The translations under genes were made by a program, and so were the position numbers. This document shows positions 7,728 to 16,828 of a stretch of 64,000 bases of DNA, piece after piece. Location: NCBI RefSeq assembly GCF_900102175.1, contig NZ_FNKN01000001.1:434001-498000 (forward strand), read 5' to 3'. A model generated the notes under the pieces. That model was given only the letters and a program-made list of their open reading frames with translations, was not told the origin of the DNA and did no database searches. How positions within the stretch are numbered: position 1 is the first letter of the stretch; each line of letters opens with the position of its first letter. Source of the DNA: Microbacterium sp. cf332 (GTDB lineage: Bacteria > Actinomycetota > Actinomycetes > Actinomycetales > Microbacteriaceae).

Positions 7728-9271
7728 CGATCGATCCCCTTCTTGAGGAAGAGTGCGCGACCGACATCGTGGGCGGTCAGCCTCTCGTTTCCGGCGAGGT
7801 CGGCGACCGACCAGGCGACGCGCAGGACCCGGTCGTATCCGCGCAGGGTGAGCGCGCCGCGCTGCAACGCGGCGTCGAGCGGCGCCCGGACGCGCGGCTC
7901 GGGGGCGAGGGGCCCGTCGCGCAGCCATGCCCCGGCGACGTGGGCGTTCGATCGCCACGGTGTGGCCCGCAGCCGAAGCCCGGCCCGTGCCCGGGCCCGT
8001 GCGACCTGCTCGCGCGCCTGCGCGGTCGTGACGGCATCCGCCTGTGGGGTCGCCAGGTCGGCGAGTGACACTCGGGTCAGTGACAGCTCGATGTCGATGC
8101 GGTCGAGGAGCGGCCCCGACAGGCGTCCCAGATATCGCCGGATCGCGAGAGAAGGACACGAGCAGGCACCGCCGCGCACGCCGTACTGGCCGCACGGACA
8201 GGGATTGGTCGCCAGCACCAGCTGGAACCGCGCGGGAAGCCGCGCCTGGAAGCCGGCACGGTGGATGTCGATGGAGCCCGATTCCAGCGGCTGACGCAGC
8301 GCGTCGAGCGCGTGCCCGCCGAACTCCCCCGCCTCATCGAGGAACAGGACTCCGCCGCTCGCCCGCGCGATGGCGCCCGGACGCAGGGCGCGACTTCCCC
8401 CGCCGACGAGGGCGGCCACGCTGACGCTGTGGTGCGGAGCCTCAAAGGGGGGAACGCGGCTCAGCGTGCGGACCTCCGCGCCGGAGAGGGAGCGGATCGA
8501 CGCGACCTGCAGAGCGATCTCGTCGTCGAGCTGGGGCAGGATGCCGGGGAGTCGGCGCGCGAGCATCGTCTTACCGGCGCCGGGCGGACCCGTCATCAGG
8601 AGGTGATGGCCGCCGGCGGCGGCGACGATGAGCGCCGACACCGCTTCCTCCTGGCCGCGGATCTCGGCGAGGTCTTCGACGGGTCCGGAATCGTCCCGAT
8701 CGTCGTCGTCGGCGACCCGCGCCGGCTCGTCCACCTCGTCGCCCTCCGCCGTCTCGACGTCGAGGCCGTGCCAGCGAGCCACCGCGGCGAGGGTGCGGCA
8801 TCCCACGACCCGGATGCCGTCGACCAGCGCCGCCTCGGCCCGCGACGCCTCGGGCACGATCACGGTGCGACGACCCGACCGCGCCGCCGCGATCACGGCG
8901 GGGAGGACACCCGGGACCGGTCGCAGGCGGCCGTCGAGGCCCAGTTCGCCGATGTGGACGGTCTCCGCGATCGACGCGGGGTCGATGGGCAGCTCCGTGG
9001 CCAGGGCGGCGACCGCGATCGCGAGGTCGAAACCGGCGCCCTGCTTCGGCAGGCTGGCGGGTGAGAGATTCACCGTCACCCGGCGCCGCGACAGCGGCAG
9101 ACCACTGTTCTGGCAGGCGTTGTGCACGCGCTGCTGCGCCTCGGCGAGAGCTCGGTCGGCGAGCCCGACGATGCGGAACGCGGGCGTCTGGTTCGACAGG
9201 TCGGCCTCGACCTCGACGAGGTCGCCGGTCAGCCCCGTCAATGCGACCGCCCATGTCCGGCCGATGGTCAT
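7724..9271 (-). CDS. YifB family Mg-chelatase-like AAA ATPase (ComM homologue)
   Basis: A 515-aa protein from the ATG at 9271 (MTIGRTWAVALTGL), which overlaps the yraN stop by 4 bp. The N-terminal Lon-protease-like fold domain spans ~1-180. Walker A is GPPGAGKTM at about 228-236 and Walker B is LFLDEAGEF. A C-terminal zinc-binding cysteine cluster (NPCPCGQYG, ACSC) and a helical lid follow. ComM, the characterised relative, is a branch-migration helicase in transformation. The yraN-yifB-dprA order is a standard conserved cluster; here the last gene is disrupted by the prophage. Confidence 0.93.
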   Translation of the reverse strand: MTIGRTWAVALTGLTGDLVEVEADLSNQTPAFRIVGLADRALAEAQQRVHNACQNSGLPLSRRRVTVNLSPASLPKQGAGFDLAIAVAALATELPIDPASIAETVHIGELGLDGRLRPVPGVLPAVIAAARSGRRTVIVPEASRAEAALVDGIRVVGCRTLAAVARWHGLDVETAEGDEVDEPARVADDDDRDDSGPVEDLAEIRGQEEAVSALIVAAAGGHHLLMTGPPGAGKTMLARRLPGILPQLDDEIALQVASIRSLSGAEVRTLSRVPPFEAPHHSVSVAALVGGGSRALRPGAIARASGGVLFLDEAGEFGGHALDALRQPLESGSIDIHRAGFQARLPARFQLVLATNPCPCGQYGVRGGACSCPSLAIRRYLGRLSGPLLDRIDIELSLTRVSLADLATPQADAVTTAQAREQVARARARAGLRLRATPWRSNAHVAGAWLRDGPLAPEPRVRAPLDAALQRGALTLRGYDRVLRVAWSVADLAGNERLTAHDVGRALFLKKGIDR

Positions 9272-9630
9272 CGCAGGTCCTCGACGTGCTCGAGCACGGC
9301 GGTGTCGACGTCGTCGCCGGTGATCCCGATGACGTCGAGACGGATGCGCCGACCTCGTACGGCCATCGGGTGGGCCGCCACCCATGCGCATGCCAAGCGC
9401 CAGAGACGCTCGCTCTTCCGCGCGTCGACGGCGTCGAACGGATGTCCGTATGCCTCGCTGCGCCGGGTCTTCACCTCGACGACCACGAGCTCGCGCGCTG
9501 TCGCTGCGACGATGTCGAGCTCGCCCTGCCGGACTCGCCAGTTGCGGTCGAGGATGTCGTAGCCGAGCTGGGTCAGATGCCGTGCCGCACGGTCCTCGCC
9601 GGCGCGGCCCCGGTCGTCTTTCGCTGCCAT
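9268..9630 (-). CDS. YraN family (UPF0102) endonuclease-fold protein
   Basis: A 120-aa protein of the usual length for the family. It shows the PD-(D/E)XK-like core: GRAGEDRAARHL, LDRNWRVRQGELDIVA, and VVVEVKTRR with the ExK pair. The family is predicted to act on nucleic acid, but its role is undetermined. It is first in the yraN-yifB-dprA cluster, with its stop overlapping the next start. Confidence 0.92.
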   Translation of the reverse strand: MAAKDDRGRAGEDRAARHLTQLGYDILDRNWRVRQGELDIVAATARELVVVEVKTRRSEAYGHPFDAVDARKSERLWRLACAWVAAHPMAVRGRRIRLDVIGITGDDVDTAVLEHVEDLR

Positions 9631-9719
9631 ACAGGCACTCTCGCGCGCCCACGGCAGTCACCGGACACCGCGGACCCGTGACGGTGGAGTATCCGCAGGG
9701 GCCTGTGGGTGGGGAGAGG

Positions 9720-10043
9720 TCAGCTGTCGAGCGAGAGCTCGTCGGGCAGCTCGAAGTCGCGACGCTGGAGCTCCTCGACGTTGACGTCCTTGAACGTCAG
9801 GACGCGCACGGACTTCACGAAGCGGTCGGCCCGGTAGATGTCCCACACCCACACGTCGTTCATCGTCAGTTCGAAGTAGAAGTCGTGCTCGGTGTCGCGA
9901 CGAACCACGTTCACGTCATTGGCCAGATAGAACCGGCGCTCGGTCTCGATCACGTACTGGAACTGCGAAACGACGTCGCGGTACTCCTTGTAGAGCGCCA
10001 GCTCGAGCTCGCGGTCATAGTCTTCGAAGACTTCGTCATCCAT
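9720..10043 (-). CDS. DUF2469 domain-containing protein
   Basis: A 107-aa acidic protein nearly identical in pattern to the actinobacterial DUF2469 family. It starts MDDEVFEDYDRELELALYKE, includes QFQYVIETERRFYLAND and ends in an EL-rich tail. The family is almost universally next to rnhB and lepB in Actinobacteria, as here. Function is unknown. Confidence 0.92.
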   Translation of the reverse strand: MDDEVFEDYDRELELALYKEYRDVVSQFQYVIETERRFYLANDVNVVRRDTEHDFYFELTMNDVWVWDIYRADRFVKSVRVLTFKDVNVEELQRRDFELPDELSLDS

Positions 10044-10107
10044 GGTGATCCCATCCTAGGCGGCGCGAGCACGGGTGATCATCCGGTGCTGTCGGCCCTC
10101 GGCGACC

Positions 10108-10767
10108 TCAGAAGAGGGTCGGCGCGTCGGCGATGGCCCACGATGACCGGTGATGCCGCGAGAGGCCGTGCTCGCGGATCGCGGACCGGTGCAGGACGCT
10201 CGCGTAGCCCTTGTTGCGCGCCCACTCGTAGACGGGCGCCTCGTCGTGCAGAGCCGTCATGTGCGTGTCGCGCGACACCTTGGCGATGACCGACGCGGCG
10301 GCGGCGCTCGCGCAGTCGCGGTCGGCCTTGACGATCGTCCGCAGGGTCAGACCGGGGCCCGCGACCGGGCTGACGTAGTCATGGTTGCCGTCGAGGATCA
10401 CCACCGACCCGGAGGCGAAGGGATCGACGCCTTGGAGGCCCTGGATGGCGCGTACCGCGGCGAGGCCGAGAGCCCGCATGATCCCCAGCTCGTCGATCTC
10501 ACCGGGTGACGCCGAGCCGACGGCCGACGTCAGGACCCAGCCCGACGCCCGTTGCGCGAGGTCGGGACGACGGAGCTCGGTGACGAGCTTGGAGTCGCGC
10601 AGCCCTTCGGGGATCCGTCGACGAGCGGTGCGAGCATCGAGCACCGCGGCGCCGACGGCGACGGGTCCCGCGAGCGCTCCCCGCCCCACCTCGTCGAGCG
10701 CGATGACGAGGTCGTACTCGCGCAGCAGGCGCCGCTCGACCGTGAGCCGAGGCGCGACGACGGTCAT
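10108..10767 (-). CDS. rnhB: Ribonuclease HII
   Basis: A 219-aa enzyme that removes ribonucleotides from DNA-RNA hybrids. The catalytic region VIALDEVGRGALAGPVAVGA supplies the Asp-Glu pair, with further acidic residues in VVILDGNHDY and VKADRDCASAAAASVIAK. The start at 10767 (MTVVAPRLTVERR) overlaps the lepB stop by 4 bp, so the two are co-translated. Confidence 0.95.
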   Translation of the reverse strand: MTVVAPRLTVERRLLREYDLVIALDEVGRGALAGPVAVGAAVLDARTARRRIPEGLRDSKLVTELRRPDLAQRASGWVLTSAVGSASPGEIDELGIMRALGLAAVRAIQGLQGVDPFASGSVVILDGNHDYVSPVAGPGLTLRTIVKADRDCASAAAASVIAKVSRDTHMTALHDEAPVYEWARNKGYASVLHRSAIREHGLSRHHRSSWAIADAPTLF

Positions 10768-11507
10768 CGGCCTTGCGGCGCGGGAACGCCGGCGAAGACG
10801 TCGTGATGGAAGTCGATGAGACCGAACCGGTCGAGCGGCCACGTGATGAGGAAAGCCCGTCCGACGACGTTGTCGAGGGGCACGAAGCCCTGCGACGGCT
10901 GATCGCGGTTGTAGCGCGAGTCGCGCGAGTGATCGCGGTTGTCGCCGAGCACCCACAGCGAGTTGTCCGGGACCGTGACGTCGAACGGGACCTCCTGCGG
11001 CGCCGACTGTCCGTCCGCGAGCGATACGTAGGGCGACTCGTCGATCGGCACGTCGTTGACGGTGATCTGCCCCACCGCGTTGCAGCAGACGACGTGGTCG
11101 CCCGGCATCCCGACGATGCGCTTGATGAGGTGGTCCTTGCTGTCGGGCGCGGAGAGACCGACGACCGAGAGCACCCAGTCGATGCCTTCCACGAGCGGCG
11201 GGCGCGTCGGTTCGATCGACGGCGGCAGCCACCCGCCGGGATCGCGGAAGACCACGACGTCGCCGCGGGCGTACCCGCCGAAGCGCGGCGTGAGCTGGTC
11301 GACCAGGATGCGGTCGTCCTTCAGCAGGGTGCGCTCCATCGATCCCGAGGGGATGTAGAACGAGCGGACGAGGAAGGTCTTGACGAGGAACGAGACCGCG
11401 AGGGCGATGGCGACGATCACGAGGATGTCGCGCAGCAGGAGTCCGATACGCCGCGATCGCGATCGCGCGGGCGTCGGTGCCGGCGCGGCAAGATCATCGG
11501 TGGTCAT
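10764..11507 (-). CDS. lepB: Signal peptidase I
   Basis: A 247-aa membrane protease that cleaves Sec/Tat signal peptides. A single N-terminal membrane segment spans ~28-50 (LLLRDILVIVAIALAVSFLVK). The catalytic Ser is in FYIPSGSMERTL and the catalytic Lys in LIKRIVGMPGDHV. Box E is GDNRDHSRDSR. The N-terminus is Ala/Pro-rich and cytoplasmic. It is transcribed with rnhB and separated from rplS by a hairpin. Confidence 0.95.
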   Translation of the reverse strand: MTTDDLAAPAPTPARSRSRRIGLLLRDILVIVAIALAVSFLVKTFLVRSFYIPSGSMERTLLKDDRILVDQLTPRFGGYARGDVVVFRDPGGWLPPSIEPTRPPLVEGIDWVLSVVGLSAPDSKDHLIKRIVGMPGDHVVCCNAVGQITVNDVPIDESPYVSLADGQSAPQEVPFDVTVPDNSLWVLGDNRDHSRDSRYNRDQPSQGFVPLDNVVGRAFLITWPLDRFGLIDFHHDVFAGVPAPQGR

Positions 11508-11602
11508 TCATCGCCTCTCGTCCGACTCACCCGCCGGGGAGCCCTACCCAGGGTCGCACATTCCGTGCACTTCAGAGCCCGCCGCGCGCGGCGGACACGA
11601 CG

Positions 11603-11630
11603 GATGCCCCGGGCCTCGGCCCGGGGCATC
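11603..11630 (-). terminator. Hairpin terminator after rplS
   Basis: A perfect inverted repeat (GATGCCCCGGGCC / GGCCCGGGGCATC) with a minimal loop sits 20 bp after the rplS stop. It is very GC-rich and lacks a T-tract, as is usual in actinobacteria. It separates rplS from lepB. Confidence 0.7.
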
Positions 11631-11650
11631 CTGAGATCGCGACGCGGTGA

Positions 11651-11998
11651 TCAGCGGTCGCGCTTCTCCTTGATCTTGGCCTTCTTGCCGCGGAGGTTGC
11701 GCAGGTAGTACAGCTTCGCGCGACGAACGTCACCACGGGTGACGACCTCGATGTGGTCGATGACGGGGCTGTGCACCGGGAAGGTACGCTCCACGCCGAC
11801 CTGGAAGCTGATCTTGCGGACGGTGAAGGTCTCGCGGACACCGTCACCGGAGCGGCCGATGACGACGCCCTGGAAGACCTGGATACGCGAGCGGTTGCCC
11901 TCGGTGATGTTGACGTGCACCTTGACGGTGTCTCCGGGGGCGAAAGCGGGGATGTCGCTGCGCAGCGATGCTGCGTCGACGGAGTCGAGGATCTGCAT
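11651..11998 (-). CDS. rplS: 50S ribosomal protein L19
   Basis: A 115-aa protein of the usual length, starting [19 protein letters not shown]. The core has [30 protein letters not shown] and the basic tail [21 protein letters not shown]19 sits at the 30S-50S interface. The start at 11998 is preferred over an upstream in-frame start because it matches the family N-terminus. A leader of roughly 115 nt precedes it from the promoter-like element at 12115-12129. Confidence 0.97.
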   Translation of the reverse strand: MQILDSVDAASLRSDIPAFAPGDTVKVHVNITEGNRSRIQVFQGVVIGRSGDGVRETFTVRKISFQVGVERTFPVHSPVIDHIEVVTRGDVRRAKLYYLRNLRGKKAKIKEKRDR

Positions 11999-12114
11999 GA
12001 TCTGTTCTTCCTGCGACCGCCTCAGGTCGACCACGAGAGAGTTGAATAAGGATGCGGTGCCCCGGGCGCCCGCCGGGCGCCGCTCCCCTGAGGCAGAGAT
12101 CTGTCAGGGCACAA

Positions 12115-12129
12115 GCGTCTATTGTGCCA
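12115..12129 (-). promoter_or_regulatory. Candidate extended -10 promoter of rplS
   Basis: The minus strand reads TGGCACAATAGACGC: an extended -10 (TGG-CACAAT) with TTGGTC 17 nt upstream as a possible -35. Nearly the same 15-mer lies upstream of rpsP. The sequence also forms a 7-bp stem with GGCACAA at 12108-12114, so a terminator for the upstream membrane-protein gene is an alternative reading. Confidence 0.45.
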
Positions 12130-12153
12130 CGCGGTCACCCGCCGACCAAACCG

Positions 12154-12648
12154 TCAGCGTTCGGCGCGCCGGGTCTCCTCGATGACGACGACGCGCTCCG
12201 CGTTCGCGCGTTCGGCTCCGGGCCGGATCGTCTCGCGGAGGAATGCCGGATCCGTCGCCACTCGGAAGAGGGAGACCGGCCGCGCCTCGCGGAAGAGCTG
12301 CCAGAGCGACACCCAGAAGACCGCGAGGAAGGCGGCGACGCTCAGCAGCAGGAGCGGCCAGAACAGGCCATCGGGATGCAGCCCGACGACGACGATCGAG
12401 ACGTGCCACACGGTGAACACGAGCACGTCCCACCACGACAGCATCCGGGTGTGACGCACCGTGCCGCGGGCACGGACGAACAGCGTCGTCACGAGCTGGC
12501 CGACGAGCACGGCGGGCACCGCGATGAAGAGCACCCACAGGAACGCCCAGCCGCTCGCGCCCGAGACGGCCCAGCCCACGATGAGCCAGATCGGCAGCAC
12601 CAGCGCCGCCGGCAGGAGCCAATGGAAGAGTGCGCGTCGCAGCCACAT
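12154..12648 (-). CDS. Hypothetical membrane protein
   Basis: A 164-aa protein from ATG 12648 (MWLRRALFHWLLP). It has four predicted membrane segments at about 7-27, 33-57, 79-96 and 103-123, followed by a soluble C-terminal tail of ~40 residues (LFREARPVSLFRVATDP). No family is recognised. It is divergent from map and upstream of rplS. Confidence 0.75.
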   Translation of the reverse strand: MWLRRALFHWLLPAALVLPIWLIVGWAVSGASGWAFLWVLFIAVPAVLVGQLVTTLFVRARGTVRHTRMLSWWDVLVFTVWHVSIVVVGLHPDGLFWPLLLLSVAAFLAVFWVSLWQLFREARPVSLFRVATDPAFLRETIRPGAERANAERVVVIEETRRAER

Positions 12649-12700
12649 GCTCCCGATGCTACGCCGGTCCGGCAGGATAGAAGCTGAAGAGAGGAACACG

Positions 12701-13483
12701 ATGATCGAGCTGCGCACACCTGCCGAGATCGAAGCGATGCGACCCGCCGGGCGGTTCGTCGCCGAGACGCTCGCGACGCTCCGCGACGAGACGAAGGTGG
12801 GCACCAACCTGCTGTCGATCGACCGGCGCGCGCACGAGCTGATCCGCCGGGCGGGCGCCGAGTCGTGCTACATCGACTACCACCCGTCGTTCGGTGCCAG
12901 TCCGTTCGGCAAAGTGATCTGCACCTCGATCAACGATGCGGTCCTGCACGGCCTTCCGCATGACTACGCGCTGCGCGACGGCGATCTCGTCACCCTCGAC
13001 TTCGCGGTGTCCGTCGACGGATGGGTCGCGGACTCGGCCGTCTCGTTCGTGGTGGGGACGCCTCGAGACGAGGACCTCGCGCTCATCGACACCACCGAGC
13101 GCGCACTCGACGCGGCGATCGGGGCGGCAGTCGTGGGCAACAAGATCGGCGACATCTCGCACGCCGTGTCCGCTGTCGCCTCCGCGGAAGGACTCTCCAT
13201 CAACACCGACTTCGGCGGTCACGGCGTCGGTCGCGAGATGCACGGCGACCCCCACGTGCCCAACGACGGCAAGCCGGGCCGAGGCTACCCGCTGCGCGCC
13301 GGCCTCGTCGTCGCGCTCGAGCCGTGGTTCCTGCAGAGCACCGACAAGCTGATCACCGACGCCGACGGGTGGACACTGCGCAGCGCCGACGGCTCGCGAG
13401 GAGCCCACTCGGAGCACACGGTGGCGATCACCGAGTCGGGCCCGATCGTGCTGACCGACCGCTCATTCCTCGGCGTCGACTGA
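12701..13483 (+). CDS. map: Type I methionyl aminopeptidase
   Basis: A 260-aa enzyme that removes the N-terminal Met from nascent proteins. It has the pita-bread fold metal ligands: Asp in VTLDFAVSVDGWVADS (two Asp), His in GGHGVGREMHGDPHVPN, and Glu in VVALEPWF and HSEHTVAITE. The length matches the bacterial type I class without the zinc-finger N-extension. The start is ATG 12701, just after a purine-rich GAGAGGAA. It is divergent from the membrane protein. Confidence 0.95.
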   Translation: MIELRTPAEIEAMRPAGRFVAETLATLRDETKVGTNLLSIDRRAHELIRRAGAESCYIDYHPSFGASPFGKVICTSINDAVLHGLPHDYALRDGDLVTLDFAVSVDGWVADSAVSFVVGTPRDEDLALIDTTERALDAAIGAAVVGNKIGDISHAVSAVASAEGLSINTDFGGHGVGREMHGDPHVPNDGKPGRGYPLRAGLVVALEPWFLQSTDKLITDADGWTLRSADGSRGAHSEHTVAITESGPIVLTDRSFLGVD

Positions 13484-13497
13484 CCAGCAACGGGTCG

Positions 13498-14199
13498 TCA
13501 GGCCGTCGGATCCGGCGGCAGGAGGTCGGGGCGGCGCTCGCGTGTGCGCTCGACGCGCTGCGCGTGCCGCCACTCGGCCACCCGCCCGTGGTGTCCGCTC
13601 AACAACACGTCGGGAACCTCGTAATCGCGCCATGTCGCGGGCTTCGTGTACGAGGGGTACTCGAGCAGGCCGTCCTCGTGCGATTCCTCGACGAGGCTCT
13701 CGGGGTTGCCGACGACACCCGGGATGAGGCGCCCGATCGCCTCGATCATCGCCATCGAGGCGACCTCTCCGCCGTTGAGCACGTAGTCGCCGAGGCTCAT
13801 GAGGCGCACGTCGCCGAGGGTCGACGCGTACGTGAAGACGCGCTCGTCGATCCCCTCGTACCGCCCGCATCCGAACACGAGATGCGGCGCCGAGCTCAGC
13901 TCACGGGCCGTCGCCTGCGTGAAGAGCTCGCCGGCCGGCGAGGGGAAGATGAAGGTCGGACGCGACGGGGCGTCGGCCACGATGCCGTCGAGGGCGAGCC
14001 CCCAGGGCTCGGGCTTCATCACCATGCCGGCTCCCCCGCCGTAGGGGGTGTCGTCGACGGTGCGGTGACGGTCGGTCGTGTGGTCGCGCAAGTCGTGCAC
14101 CCGCACGTCCAACAGACCCGCTCCGCGGGCGCGACCCAGCAGCGACACCTCGAGAACGTCGAAGAACGCCGGGAATATCGTGACGACGTCGACGCGCAC
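13498..14199 (-). CDS. trmD: tRNA (guanine-N1)-methyltransferase
   Basis: A 233-aa SPOUT-class enzyme methylating G37 of tRNA. The start is GTG 14199 ([16 protein letters not shown]), one base from the rimM stop. Motifs: [28 protein letters not shown], and the trefoil-knot segment [19 protein letters not shown]. The C-terminal domain includes [16 protein letters not shown]. It belongs to the rpsP-khpA-rimM-trmD operon. Confidence 0.96.
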   Translation of the reverse strand: MRVDVVTIFPAFFDVLEVSLLGRARGAGLLDVRVHDLRDHTTDRHRTVDDTPYGGGAGMVMKPEPWGLALDGIVADAPSRPTFIFPSPAGELFTQATARELSSAPHLVFGCGRYEGIDERVFTYASTLGDVRLMSLGDYVLNGGEVASMAMIEAIGRLIPGVVGNPESLVEESHEDGLLEYPSYTKPATWRDYEVPDVLLSGHHGRVAEWRHAQRVERTRERRPDLLPPDPTA

Positions 14200-14200
14200 G

Positions 14201-14815
14201 TCAGCCCTCGGACGGAGCGTCGTCGTGGTGCTCGGGCGCAGCCTCCGACGGGTCCTCGGTCCGATCGGCGGCAAGCTCTTCGAACAGCCCCGCGGGCGGG
14301 GTGACGATGATCCTGCCGGCGGTGACGTCGACCTCGGGCACGATCGCCTTGACGAACGGCACCAGGACCTCGTCGTCGCTCGCCTCGCGCTGGACGATGA
14401 GGAGGTCCTGCGCCGGGAAGTGGTCGACCCGGACGATGCGGCCCACGCGCTCACCGTCGCGGACCACGTCGAGCCCGACGAGCTGATGGTCGAACCATGC
14501 GTCGTCCTCGGGGACGGCGTCGCCGTCCTGATCGACCCACAGGATCGCCTTGACGAGGCTCTCAGCCGCGTCGCGGTCGTTGACGTCCTCGAGGAAGAGG
14601 ACGGGATGCGAGTTCATCCACCGGAACTCGCGGACGGTCACGGTCTTGCCATGCCACGGCGATGCCTCAGGCACCTGCAGGGTGAAGGCAGCTCCGGGCA
14701 CGAACCGCCCGTCGGGGTCGTCCGTGTAGAGCTCGAGCTTTAGCGCTCCCTTGAGGCCGTGCGCCTTGACAAGGCGCCCGACGCGGAGCTGCGTGCGAGC
14801 GGGTTCTGCGGCCAT
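14201..14815 (-). CDS. rimM: Ribosome maturation factor RimM
   Basis: A 204-aa 16S rRNA processing factor from ATG 14815 ([23 protein letters not shown]). The N-terminal RimM barrel includes [23 protein letters not shown]. The C-terminal PRC-barrel has [28 protein letters not shown] and [13 protein letters not shown] Glu/Asp/His-rich tail follows. It overlaps neither neighbour but is separated from khpA by a single base. Confidence 0.95.
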   Translation of the reverse strand: MAAEPARTQLRVGRLVKAHGLKGALKLELYTDDPDGRFVPGAAFTLQVPEASPWHGKTVTVREFRWMNSHPVLFLEDVNDRDAAESLVKAILWVDQDGDAVPEDDAWFDHQLVGLDVVRDGERVGRIVRVDHFPAQDLLIVQREASDDEVLVPFVKAIVPEVDVTAGRIIVTPPAGLFEELAADRTEDPSEAAPEHHDDAPSEG

Positions 14816-14816
14816 G

Positions 14817-15047
14817 TCAGTCGTCCGCGACGTCGACACGGACACGGGTGCCGTCGGCCAGCGCGGAGATCAGCGCGCGCAGCGCCTTGGCGGTGCGCCC
14901 GCCGCGCCCGATCACCCGTCCTCGGTCGTCGGGGTGAACGCGCACCTCGAGGACCTCGCCGCGAGGCGACGAGGAGGAACGGATGACGACGTCATCGGGA
15001 TGATCGACGATCCCCTTGACGACGTGCTCGAGCGCGGCGGACAGCAA
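14817..15047 (-). CDS. khpA: KH-domain RNA-binding protein KhpA
   Basis: A 76-aa single KH domain with the GRVIGRGGRTAKALRAL loop (GxxG = GRGG). The start is TTG 15047 (MLSAALEHVVKGIVDHPDDV), 4 bp from the rpsP stop. KhpA binds RNA, often with KhpB/Jag, and this position between rpsP and rimM is conserved in Gram-positive bacteria. Confidence 0.93.
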   Translation of the reverse strand: MLSAALEHVVKGIVDHPDDVVIRSSSSPRGEVLEVRVHPDDRGRVIGRGGRTAKALRALISALADGTRVRVDVADD

Positions 15048-15051
15048 CGGA

Positions 15052-15474
15052 TTACTCCGCGTCGGTCGCGTCGGCGGCCGCTGCCTCGTCGGCCGAAGCG
15101 TCGGCGGCGGGCGCCTCGGCCTTCTTGGCCTGGGGCTTGATGACCGACTTCTTGGACGCGTCGGCGACGTAGTCGCCCTTGGCCTCGGCCGTGCGGACGG
15201 TCGAGACGGCGTTCTTGTCGCCCTTGAACTTGCCCCAGTCGCCCGTGAGCTTCAGCAGCGCGGCGACCTGCTCGGTCGGCTGAGCGCCCACCGAGAGCCA
15301 GTACTGCGCGCGGTCCGAGTCGACCTTGATGACCGAGGGCTCCTCGGTCGGGTGGTACTGGCCGATCTCCTCGATCACGCGGCCGTCGCGCTTGGTGCGC
15401 GAGTCGGCGACGACGATGCGGTAGTAGGGCGCGCGGATCTTGCCGAGGCGCTTGAGACGGATCTTGACAGCCAC
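15052..15474 (-). CDS. rpsP: 30S ribosomal protein S16
   Basis: A 140-aa protein from GTG 15474 ([19 protein letters not shown]), with AGGAG upstream. The S16 core covers ~1-85 ([16 protein letters not shown]). An actinobacteria-type extension follows that ends in an Ala/Asp/Glu-rich, probably disordered tail (about 115-140). It is first in the rpsP-khpA-rimM-trmD operon, preceded by a leader of ~117 nt. Confidence 0.96.
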   Translation of the reverse strand: MAVKIRLKRLGKIRAPYYRIVVADSRTKRDGRVIEEIGQYHPTEEPSVIKVDSDRAQYWLSVGAQPTEQVAALLKLTGDWGKFKGDKNAVSTVRTAEAKGDYVADASKKSVIKPQAKKAEAPAADASADEAAAADATDAE

Positions 15475-15591
15475 AATTCTCCTGAGTGGTGTGATGTGAA
15501 GTGAACGTCGCCTGGAGCGTGGGGTGCACACCCGGCGGGAGCTCTGAGGGTGGACCTTCTCGCCGGATAGAGGGTCGAGCGAGTGGTCCAA

Positions 15592-15606
15592 CCGTCTATT
15601 TTGCCA
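15592..15606 (-). promoter_or_regulatory. Candidate extended -10 promoter of rpsP operon
   Basis: The minus strand reads TGGCAAAATAGACGG, differing at two positions from the element upstream of rplS. It provides an extended -10 (TGG-CAAAAT) and a start about 117 nt before the GTG of rpsP. On the plus strand the same bases contain TATTTT, which could also serve the divergent ligase gene. Confidence 0.45.
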
Positions 15607-15657
15607 GATGATGACGGCTGTCGCGAACCGCGCGGCACCGCGTGTCAGACTGAGCGC

Positions 15658-16827
15658 ATGACGGTCCCTTTCGCCACGTCCGCCCGATCCTCTGTGGGCA
15701 TCGAATGGGAGCTCATGCTCGCCGACCGCGACAGCGGCGATCTCGCGCCGCGCGCGCCGGAGGTCCTCGCCGAGGTCGAGGAGTCGTCCGCACTGGAGCG
15801 GTACACGATCACGGGTGAACTGCTCACGAACACGATCGAGGTCACGAGCGGCGTGGGCGACACCGTGGCCGCTGCCGTCGACGACATCGACGACGCCATC
15901 CAGCGGGTCCGCGAGTTCGCGGCACCGCGCGGGCTCGAGATGCTCTGCGCCGGCAGCCACCCGTTCGCGCGGTGGTACGAACAGGAGATCACCGACAAGA
16001 CCCGGTACCACAAGCTCATCGAGCGGACGCAGTGGTGGGGACGGAACATGATGATCTGGGGCATCCACATCCATGTCGGCGTCGAGGACGTCAACAAGGT
16101 GTTCCCGCTGATCAACGCCCTGTCGCTCTACCTCCCGCATCTTCAGGCACTGTCGGCATCCAGTCCGTTCTGGGCGGGCGATCGAACCGGGTACGCGTCG
16201 AACCGCGCACTCGTCTTCCAGCAGCTCCCGACCGCGGGCCTCCCGTGGGACTTCACGGAGTGGCGCGACTTCGAGAACTACCTCGACGGGATGGTGCGCA
16301 CCGGTGTCATGGAGGACGCGTCCGAGGTGCGCTGGGACATCCGCCCCGCGCCCAAGTGGGGCACGATCGAGATCCGCGCCTGCGACGGGATGTCCACGCT
16401 CCCCGAGCTCGCCGCCGTCGCGTCGCTCGTCCAGGTACTGACCGAGCACCTGTCGCGCGAGCTCGACGAAGGACGTGAGCTGCCGACGATCCCGCCGTGG
16501 TTCGTCCGCGAGAACAAGTGGCGCGCCGCCCGCTACGGGCTCGACGCGCGTCTGATCGTCGACGCCGACGGCACGCAGCGCCACGTGGCCGACCACCTGC
16601 GCGAGACGGTCGAGAGGCTCGCGCCGATCGCGGCAGAGCTGCACTGCGCCCGGGAGTTCCAGGGGGTCACGACGATCCTCGACCAGGGGGCGAGCTACCT
16701 GCGTCAAACCCGCATCGCCGACGCCGCCGACGGCGACCTGCGCGAGGTCGTGCAGCACCTCATCCGCGAGTTCCGCGACGGTCCGACCCTGCGCCAGCAC
16801 CTCGCGCAGCCCGACGCGCCCCGCTGA
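15658..16827 (+). CDS. Carboxylate-amine ligase, glutamate-cysteine ligase GCS2 family (YbdK-type)
   Basis: A 389-aa protein from ATG 15658. It has the GCS2 signature [10 protein letters not shown] near residue 14, [15 protein letters not shown], and the metal/substrate loops [21 protein letters not shown] and [28 protein letters not shown] follows near the C-terminal third. YbdK-type members have weak gamma-glutamylcysteine ligase activity in vitro; the in vivo role is unsettled. It is divergent from rpsP and convergent with ffh (stops 1 bp apart). Confidence 0.88.
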   Translation: MTVPFATSARSSVGIEWELMLADRDSGDLAPRAPEVLAEVEESSALERYTITGELLTNTIEVTSGVGDTVAAAVDDIDDAIQRVREFAAPRGLEMLCAGSHPFARWYEQEITDKTRYHKLIERTQWWGRNMMIWGIHIHVGVEDVNKVFPLINALSLYLPHLQALSASSPFWAGDRTGYASNRALVFQQLPTAGLPWDFTEWRDFENYLDGMVRTGVMEDASEVRWDIRPAPKWGTIEIRACDGMSTLPELAAVASLVQVLTEHLSRELDEGRELPTIPPWFVRENKWRAARYGLDARLIVDADGTQRHVADHLRETVERLAPIAAELHCAREFQGVTTILDQGASYLRQTRIADAADGDLREVVQHLIREFRDGPTLRQHLAQPDAPR

Positions 16828-16828
16828 G

